Shown piece by piece: positions 57,371 to 64,000 of a stretch of 64,000 nucleotides of DNA. Position numbers and translations under genes: made by a program. The notes under the pieces are model-generated. The model was not told the origin of the DNA, searched no databases, and was given only the letters and a program-made list of their open reading frames with translations. Origin of the DNA: Phycisphaerales bacterium (lineage in GTDB: Bacteria; Planctomycetota; Phycisphaerae; UBA1845); contig JACKHG010000009.1 in NCBI GenBank assembly GCA_020639115.1, positions 102,053 to 166,052 of the forward strand. Reading direction: 5' to 3'. Each line of letters opens with the position of its first letter. Positions within the stretch are counted from its first letter, which is position 1.

Positions 57371-58438
57371 TCAGGTACCAGCCGCCTCCTTGCGTTCCTT
57401 GTGGCGCACGTAGCGCCGCGCCGCGAACAGCGCCCCCTCGAAGAGGAGCAGCATCGGCACGGCCAGAAGGATCTGGCTGATGACGTCCGGCGGCGTGAGG
57501 ATCGCCGCGACGAAGAAGATGATCAGGATGATGTAGCGGCGGTAGTGGCCGAGTTTCTCGGTGGACACGATCCCGATCGCCACGATGAAGAGCACGACCA
57601 GCGGCAGTTCGAAGGCGAGTCCGAAGCCGAGCGACAGCGTCAGCACGAAGCCGACGTACTGGCTCAGGCTGAAGTGGTTGCGCACCGCCGACACGTCGCG
57701 GGCCGGCTGAAGCGGCAGCGCATACACCTGTTCGTCGCCGCGTACGCACAGGCGGTTGTGCGCCTGGTCGAACCAGATGCCGCCCGTCGAGACGTTCTCC
57801 GGCTCGCCCCGGACGACGGGGATGTGCACGCTGTTGGCGGGCGGCGGCCCCTCCTTGCCCGTCGTTTCGTCGGCGCCCACGATCCACGACTGCAGCGTGC
57901 TCATCTTCAGGTCGTCCACGCGGATGTCCTGCGTGAAGGTGACGAAGAAGTTGAGCACGACGGGCAGCACGAGGTAGAACATGAAAACCGCGCCGGCGAT
58001 GAACAGGCCGACGGATATCGGCGTGAGCATTCGCACGAAGCGCTTCTCGTGGGAGTAGAGCCCCAGCGCCACGAACCGCCAGATCTGCATGATGATCCAG
58101 GGCATCGCCAGGATGATGCCCGCGATCAGCGCCATCTTCAGGTACATGATGAACGTGTCGGGCGGGCTGAGCGCCTGCAGCTCCGGCCGCTGGCCGCGGG
58201 CCTCGAGCACGACGAGCGCGGGCTTGACGATGAAGGCGAGAATTCGCTTGGCGAAAACCAGCGACAGGCAGACGGTCAGTACGAGCCCGAGCAGCGCCCG
58301 GACGGAGCAGCTCCGCAGCTCCTCGAGGTGCTCGCCGAAGGACATGACCCCGCCTTCGACGGCCTGGCGTCGCCGGGCGGCAACGGCTTCATCTTCAGCC
58401 GCGGGATTGGGCGTAGTGGTCCCGTCCGTGGGGTTCAT
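57371..58438 (-). CDS. tatC: Twin-arginine translocase subunit TatC with large extracytoplasmic insertion
   Basis: Receptor subunit of the Tat pathway for folded proteins. The 355 residues against about 250 in most bacteria reflect an N-terminal hydrophilic lead (about 30) and an insert of about 75 residues between predicted helices 3 and 4 (DDLKMSTLQSWIVGADET, then IWFDQAHNRLCVRGDEQVYA). Core motifs: SFGEHLEELR, YSHEKRFVRML, SLGFGLAFELPLVV and AAILTPPDVISQILLAVPML. Usual six hydrophobic segments. TatA and TatB are not present here. It follows gcvH in the same direction. No strong SD. Confidence 0.92.
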   Translation of the reverse strand: MNPTDGTTTPNPAAEDEAVAARRRQAVEGGVMSFGEHLEELRSCSVRALLGLVLTVCLSLVFAKRILAFIVKPALVVLEARGQRPELQALSPPDTFIMYLKMALIAGIILAMPWIIMQIWRFVALGLYSHEKRFVRMLTPISVGLFIAGAVFMFYLVLPVVLNFFVTFTQDIRVDDLKMSTLQSWIVGADETTGKEGPPPANSVHIPVVRGEPENVSTGGIWFDQAHNRLCVRGDEQVYALPLQPARDVSAVRNHFSLSQYVGFVLTLSLGFGLAFELPLVVLFIVAIGIVSTEKLGHYRRYIILIIFFVAAILTPPDVISQILLAVPMLLLFEGALFAARRYVRHKERKEAAGT

Positions 58439-58490
58439 GGCAGGAATGATACGTCATCACCCGGTCAAGCGACAACGTTTTCAGAAACGG

Positions 58491-58547
58491 GCGTGTACCA
58501 CCGCTCTTGAGCAGCGCCTCCGGCGCCACGCGTGTGCCACTGCTCTT
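58491..58547. repeat. Short direct repeat in the tatC-gcvH spacer
   Basis: Two 18-bp near-copies, GCGTGTACCACCGCTCTT and GCGTGTGCCACTGCTCTT, start 39 bases apart. Each is close to a TTGAGCAGCG- or TTCGCGAC-type continuation, giving a possible weak hairpin. It resembles short REP-type units common in planctomycete intergenic DNA, but the sample is two copies. Confidence 0.5.
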
Positions 58548-58573
58548 CGCGACGGTACCCCCCGCTTTCAATG

Positions 58574-58951
58574 GGCTACGCCCCCAGCACCTTCGTACGC
58601 GGCGGCACGCGTCCATCAGCTTTTCCAGCGGGGCGAGGTCGGCGGCGGCCTCGATCTTGACGATCAGCCGTCGCCAGACGCGTCCTCGTTGATCAGCTCA
58701 GGCGCATCGGAGAGCGCCGTGTTCACCGCAGCGGCCTTCCCCCACCACCGTGAACACCTCCGACGTCGCCTTCGCAAACTCGATCCGCCCGACCCCAGCC
58801 TTGATCGCCGCCCCTCCTGGGGCCGGTTCGACGGCCAGGGTGATATCGGTCATCATCCGCGGCGAAACTGGGTGATTCCCAGCGGCGGTGTTGCCCCTCA
58901 ACTGCCGGTACCCTCGTGCGACTCCGGGTACTTGATCTGCGGAATGCTCAT
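58574..58951 (-). CDS. gcvH: Glycine cleavage system H protein, frame-disrupted
   Basis: Lipoyl carrier of the glycine cleavage complex. Starts MSIPQIKYPESHE, then VGITQF in another frame, LTDITLAVE and APGGAAIKAGVGRIEFAKAT with the lipoylated Lys at FAKATSEV. NTALSDAPELINED and LEKLMDA follow, ending near AYEG. Repaired length is about 125 residues, normal. Needs several single-base corrections. Directly downstream of gcvT, so one operon, and upstream of tatC. Confidence 0.8.
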
Positions 58952-58984
58952 GGATTGACTGCTCCCGTGAATGTTGGATGCGGC

Positions 58985-60097
58985 TCGACGCGGTCAATAG
59001 GGCTGCCAGTCAGTCAGCGCATATGCAACGGAATCACCGGCCACGGGCGGAGACGGACTTGCCGCCGAAATCGACCGCAGTTCCGTACCGGCATACGTGC
59101 GCGGCATCGACCAACGCCCATGGCGATATGCTCTTCTCCAGCGTCAGGCTGGGCACGCCGCGCTGGTCACTGGCTCCAACTTCTGCGCGCCCGCGAGCAC
59201 CTTGAAGCCCTGCCGCGCGTACGCCGTCCTGGTTCGAGTCCGACCACGCGGCAGGGCGAAGACCCGCCGCCGCCGGGTACCGCCGCTGGCATTCTGACAA
59301 ATAGAAGTCCTTCTTGTCGGTGGACGCACCAGCCCTGGGCTGCGGTGAGGAATCCCAGTCCTCAGTCAGCTCGTGCCCGTAGAGCGGCATGCCCGCTTCA
59401 GGCGCGCCAGTCCGCCCCAGGCCAGCTGGCCAGACGATCGGATCGGACTCTGATGCCCGAAAGACCGGTCAGCAGCATCGCCGAAAACGGCCGGGTTGAT
59501 CGCCGAAGATGGCGTCTCCGCGCCAAATCCTCATGCCGGCTGTCCAGGCGGAACACGCTGAACCGAAACGTCGTAGCCACCTCACCTTTTAGAAGTGAAG
59601 CGGCAGCTTCAGGTCGCTCAGCGTGATGTTGAGGGACAGCGCTTGAGCTGGGGATGGCCTGCTGACCCTGGATCGCGACCATCGCCGTCGATTCCGTGCG
59701 GTCTATCGAGCTCGACGTTGCGGCGCCCTCGGCGTGCTTCCGCAGCCAGCCACGATCTTCTCGCGGTTGGCCCCGTTGCAGACGACCAGGAAGCTCTCCT
59801 GAAACGCGAAGACCGATCACGTCGTCGGGGATGCCCCCCGTCACTCCGGCAGATGTGCGCGTAGCCAGGACACACCCGGCGCCCCATGTCGGCGGAGTCG
59901 CGCGTACACCCTGCAAGGCAGCTTCGGCGTCCGGGCCGCGCGCAGGGCGGCCCATGTGCGGGACGTCGAAAAACCGAGCAGGCCGACCGGGTGTGCGGTG
60001 CTCCTCGACGATGCCACTTGATGAAAGGGCATCTGACCAGCCAGCAATACTCGACTGTCGCGGACTGGACGTGAAAACTGTGAGTGGTTCGGTTCAC
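58985..60097 (-). CDS. gcvT: Aminomethyltransferase (glycine cleavage T protein), frame-disrupted
   Basis: Transfers the methylene group from the H protein to tetrahydrofolate, releasing ammonia. N-terminal pieces: VEEHRTV- and FAGW-like segments in shifting frames. Then WLRKHAEG, DRTESTAMVAIQG, a SRTGYTGEDGFEV-like region in damaged form, and MPLYGHELTEDWDS, which is diagnostic. Last, VPSLTLEKSIS and LVDAAHV (family: GSVSPTLGKSIAMGYV). Repaired length is about 365 residues. The probable GTG start is in a poor block. The P protein (gcvP) is not in this window, so it lies elsewhere. Confidence 0.8.
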
Positions 60098-60183
60098 GGT
60101 GATTCGCCGCCTACGAGCCATCTCAGGTGCAAGAACAGGCCGTAGGGTATGACCGCGCCCCGCGGGTGTCAACGCAACCGCCG

Positions 60184-63100
60184 CTACAGGGGCGGCCCCG
60201 TCATGGTGGTGAACGTGGTCACGCGAGTCCGCCCGGGGATCGACGTCACCCGTCAAAGTCGGTATCCGCCAGAGCTTTTCCGCAGCACCAGTACGGCTGA
60301 CCCGCGCTGGTAACACCGCTGCATGCACGCGAGAGTCGTGCAGGTCGCGATCCCCGTCGGCGTCACCGTCGCCGAACTGGTACCGGAATACCCTTGCCGA
60401 AGGGCGATGTCCGGCGAGTTGCCCGCCGCCCCGAGCAGGTAGGCGAAGAGATTCGGCGATACGTTCCAGCCGCAACCCGCCGGACTGGAACCCCACGAAG
60501 AACAACGCAGCGTAGTCACCAACACTTTACCAATTGTACGGCGGATCCTGCAGCACGAGCTGAGTTCCAGATCCGCCACCACCAGCGGCGTCAGGTCAAT
60601 GCGGCGCGATCGGCCTTGACCAACGGCCGCGGCGTCGTGGCGAAGGTGTCCGCGGTCGCAGGTGAGTCGCCGCGTCGCTGTCCAGCGCGAGGTGGCGATG
60701 CTCCGACTCAGTGCGTCACGGGATCGCGTAGTTGAGCGGAGTTGGCGGCTGGGTCGATCCGCACGAGGTTCGTGGTTCGCACAGGCGATGCAGCCCTCAG
60801 GATGATCACGATCCGCGTGAAAATCCGCGCCCGTCGGTCAGAATCTCCGTGGCGGTGTCCGTGACCGGATCGCCCAGGTGATCCGCGTCGTGCTGCCGTT
60901 CGTGCGCCCAGGAAAACCAAGGTTCCGTCCGCCGGGTCGACCGCGACGTCATCGGTCGCCCCGCGAAGCCCCATACCCAGCCGGCTTCAATCTCATCGAG
61001 AAGTTGAACTTGCGTCAAACGCAGGCGTCTGCGGGTTGATCGTGAAGAGTCAGCAGGCCCGCCGCCACCCGAATGTCGCCGTTCGAACCCATGTCGATCC
61101 CGCGCAGGATCTCCGTCGGCACGCATATCAGCCGCTCCGTCGGCGCGAATGGCCGAGCTTCGGTCACGCGCAACCCCTGGTTTTCCACCACGGTGATCAG
61201 ATGCGACGCCGCCGGCGCTCGTGACCGGTAGAAGAATCCAGCGTCGCCGTCAATTCGGCACTGGCCCCGTCGTACCGGACATGGTCACATACACGAGGCA
61301 ATCCTCCGCCGGATCCAACTGCCCGCGGAAGTACACGTCCACCGACGCCTGGGGCGCCAGCGAGCCCGACCACTGGATCGTCCGCGTGCCGCTGTCCCAA
61401 GTGGTGCCGGGGGTAACTCCGGCGCGATCAACGGCGGATCATGGGCGCCAGTGTCATCGTGGGTGGAAATACGAACGCCGCGGAGACGCCGTTCTGTGTC
61501 GAAATTCCAGCTAATTCGAGCAGTGATGCAGGTCACCTCTCTACCGCGCGCACCGCGGTACATCAACCAGCTGAGCGTTCGAACGGCTCGACCTCGCCCG
61601 GCCGGGTTGGTGGCGGCGATCTGTGTGCCAGATCGGCAACTGGAACAGCGGTGGACCATCAGCTACCGCACTGCCACCTGCACGCCACCGTGACTGCTGA
61701 TGGGAACCCATCGGCTAACCGAACCGGTTACCCGCACCGGGTTGGGCACAGTCGTTCACGCGTCGTGAAGACCAGCGTCCAGGTGCTGCTGGCGTCGAGC
61801 TTCCGACCACGTCAGGCTCGTGCTGCCGTTCGCGGTAAGTGCCGCCGGCGTCATCCAACACGGCGTCAGGCGTTTCTGACAGGCTGGAAGCTGCAGCGCT
61901 GGAATGCGTACGCCGAGTCGGACGACAGACGCGGTGTTCGTCAGCGTCAGCGTGTGCGTAAATGTCGCCGCGATGCCAGCCCAGCCAGGCCAGTGGTTGA
62001 ACTTCACCCGCTCCGAAGTCGATCAGTACGGAGATGCGGCTTTGCAGGGCTGTCGTGACCCGGGCAGCCACAGCGAGCCAGCCCACCGACTATGCGGCAG
62101 AGCTGGTTGGTGATCACGCCGCCGGCCCCGCCGCATCCGACGGACACCGTGCACGTCACCTGATTCGACGCGCCCGGGGCGAGGTTGCCCACGGACCACG
62201 TGATCAGGTTGCCGTTGATCGTCGGCGGTCCGCCACCCGGCGCATCGCTCGCGCTGACCAGCGTCGTCTCGGCGGGCAGCGACTCGATGACGCTCGCGTT
62301 GAACGACAGGTCCGGGCCGTTGTTGCCGTAGGTGATGACGTAGGTGAACTGACCGCCCTCCTGGACCGAGGTGGGCGCGCTCTTGCTGATGGTCAGTTCG
62401 GCGGACGGGCACATCGTGCCGGCGTTGTAGCAGTTGGACCCGGGCCCCTGGGGGATGCCGTTGAAGTTCACGCAGTTGGCCTGGTCCATGTTGAGGCACC
62501 CGAGGGACAAGCAGCAGGCCTCCGTACCGGGCGGGGGCGGGCACGATTCGGTCGCGCAGCTCGAGCCGCTGCCCGCCGACGTTCCGCCGAACGCCGCGCA
62601 CTGGCTGACGGTGACGTCGAGGCACTCCCCGCTTGCTGTGACGCAGCATGCTTCGGTCTCCTCGGGCATGGTGCAGGCTGGATCCGGACAGGTCGTCCCG
62701 TCGCCCGCGTAGCTGCCGGTGCAGTCGGCCTGGGTGGTGACGAGGCACGCGTTGTTGACGCAGCACGCGCCGTACGCCGCCATGCAGTCCACGCCCGAGC
62801 AGTCCGCCGCGTCGACTGGCTGACCGCCCATCTGCGCGCAGTCCGAGCCGCTGAACAGACCGCAGGTGCCGTCCGGGAGGCAGCACGCCTTGACGGTGAC
62901 GCAGTCGTCGAGCGGGACGGTGCCGATCGGCGGGCTTCCGCCGTCGCGGCGCACGAGGGCGAGCAGGTTGCCGGCTGTCCCGGTCGCGACTTCTGCGGTG
63001 AGTGTTCCTATTTGCGGCGCCTGGCCTGAGCCGATTCCGGCGGTCCCGCCGATCGGGCTTGCGCAGAGATCCACGATGTGCCACGCCCGGGGGAAGTTGG

Positions 63101-63746
63101 TCGTGACGACGAACGCCGCATCGCCCGCCGGCGCGAACATCACGGGGTTCATGCCGAAGTTGTAGGTGCTCGCGTCCAGGTTCACCTCGCGTCCGACGAG
63201 GTCGGCCCAGAGAAGCGCCTGGCCCGAAGGGGTGCCGACCGGGTAGGCGAAACCCACATGCACGCAGGTTCGCACCGGGTCGGTCGGTTGCTTGTCGTAG
63301 AACCTGGGGCCCTGGGCGACGCCGCCGGGAATACACACGCCCTGGTCGCCGGTGAACGCGTGCATGGTGCTGCTTGGCGGCGGATCGAGGTGGTGGAAGT
63401 AGATGCGGACGCTGCCGTCCGGGCACACGCCGGTGCCGATTTTCCGCGTGATCAGCGTGTCGCGCTGCGGCGAAAGCTGGTACTGCAGGGAGTACGCGGC
63501 GTTCGGCTGGATGGCGGGGTCGGTCAGATCGTAGGGATGATCGCCGGCCCCGTCGCCGGTGGTGTCCACCAGGATCTGGTTCGACCCGCTGGCCATCACG
63601 CCCGGCAGGCCGTTGGCCATGTATGGCGGGTCAGCCGGGATGAAGGGGCCCGTTTGAGCGTTGGCTGGCGTAGTCATCAGCCCGCCGACGTTGAGCACTG
63701 CAACCACCATCCACCGCCCCACTTTGCGCCGCGACCGAACGTCCAT
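60184..63746 (-). CDS. Secreted ACC-repeat/DUF11 protein with dockerin-like tail, C-terminal half frame-disrupted
   Basis: Starts MDVRSRRKVGRWMVVAVLNV with AGGAG seven bases upstream; Sec signal ending TTPANAQ. Intact to about 62100. Residues about 30-260 are an uncharacterised beta-rich region. Cys-rich repeats follow (KACCLPDGTC, GACCVNNACL, EACCVTASGEC, EACCLSLGC), the same family as in the large exoprotein at 4.2 kb. A DUF11 domain follows (ELTISKSAPTSVQEGGQFTY, GNLITWSVGNLAPGASN), with a possible second copy in the broken part (FTHTLTLTNTASV). The broken remainder shows SVDVYFRGQLDPAEDCLVYV- and GWVWGFAG-type pieces and ends with two Asp-rich loops (FGDGDADGDRDLHD) and TTFTTMTGPPL. Repaired length is about 1187 residues. 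Probably an exported surface or matrix protein. Confidence 0.7.
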
Positions 63747-64000
63747 GGCATCTCTCCTAGTATTCCAGGCGCTGCCGTCCCCCCATGTGCAATGGATGGC
63801 TCTGGCCCGAAGGACATGCGGATTCGGTGCTCGGGTCGTGCCAACTTTTGTGCGGATGCAACTCGTGCGGCGAGAAGGACGGTTGCGCCGGGTCGGTCCA
63901 CGCGGGCGGGCTGGCTCGCAACGGGCGCACCGGTAGTAGCGGCTCCCGGTGGCGGCTGTGCGTTGTTGGGCGCGGGAGGGTGCTGCCTGGGTTTTCCATG
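63747..64000. other. Right-hand edge, upstream region
   Basis: This is the promoter and leader region of the ACC-repeat protein gene. Open frames here are Pro/His/Ser-rich without signals or an SD. The window ends before any further gene can be recognised. Confidence 0.45.

Noticed and set aside
59200..59300. tRNA-like GGTTCGAGTCC stretch
   Set aside because: It lies inside the gcvT coding region and has no acceptor or anticodon arms around it.
63757..63999. An 80-codon minus-strand frame at the right edge
   Set aside because: Pro/His/Ser-rich composition, no SD, no recognisable feature.

Overview
The window looks like chromosomal DNA from a member of the Planctomycetota, probably the Phycisphaerae side of the phylum. 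The signs are: high GC; two PEP-CTERM proteins; two ECF sigma factor plus Ser/Thr kinase pairs; very large secreted proteins with Cys-rich ACC-type repeats and dockerin-like Ca-binding tails; short response regulators with an N-terminal excisionase-type helix-turn-helix; and a TatC with a large insertion. This placement is inferred from gene content, not from a marker tree.

A key property of the window is that intact blocks alternate with blocks where unmistakable housekeeping genes hop between reading frames. The broken blocks are about 1-4041, 12.8-15.0 kb, 39.1-40.3 kb and 58.5-62.1 kb. Reading across frames there recovers rnr, a B12-binding protein, trpG/pabA, two pseudopilins, a diadenylate cyclase, the middle of a multihaem cytochrome, gcvH, gcvT and the C-terminal part of a secreted protein. 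Breaks begin mid-gene and hit unrelated essential functions, so residual sequencing error, for example gap filling with uncorrected long reads, is more likely than pseudogenisation. Coordinates inside these blocks are approximate.

Layout: 0-4 kb RNase R and a cobalamin-binding protein; 4.2-9.4 kb a 1724-residue secreted multidomain protein; 9.7-12.7 kb a PAS/GAF hybrid histidine kinase; 12.8-15.5 kb trpG, pseudopilins and a c-di-AMP synthase; 15.5-19.4 kb a secreted AMMECR1-like/toroid protein coupled to a GT39-like membrane glycosyltransferase; 19.8-21.3 kb three tandem Hsp20 genes; 21.7-25.7 kb an ECF sigma factor with a WD40 kinase; 26-30 kb a PEP-CTERM protein, a small conserved protein, a ClC channel and an M14 peptidase; 30.5-35.8 kb mnmG and a three-gene signalling cluster; 35.8-37.4 kb a PrsW-type protease and two YbjQ proteins; 37.8-40.9 kb an eight-haem membrane-anchored cytochrome; 41-42.6 kb a membrane protein whose 5' side abuts a group II intron lacking most of its reverse transcriptase; 42.7-46.1 kb a PEP-CTERM protein and cytochrome bd oxidase (cydAB); 46.4-51.4 kb a Gly-rich lipoprotein and a second ECF/kinase pair with TPRs; 51.6-57.3 kb namZ, ruvX, manC, uvrD/pcrA and acpS; 57.4-60.1 kb tatC, gcvH and gcvT; 60.2-63.7 kb a second ACC-repeat secreted protein with a DUF11 domain.

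Taken together the genes suggest a respiring cell with a low-oxygen bd oxidase and a large multihaem electron carrier, an elaborate exported proteome and heavy investment in signalling. Two families of short dispersed intergenic repeats and the intron remnant are the main selfish-DNA signals. I saw no CRISPR array, rRNA, tRNA, insertion sequence or prophage.
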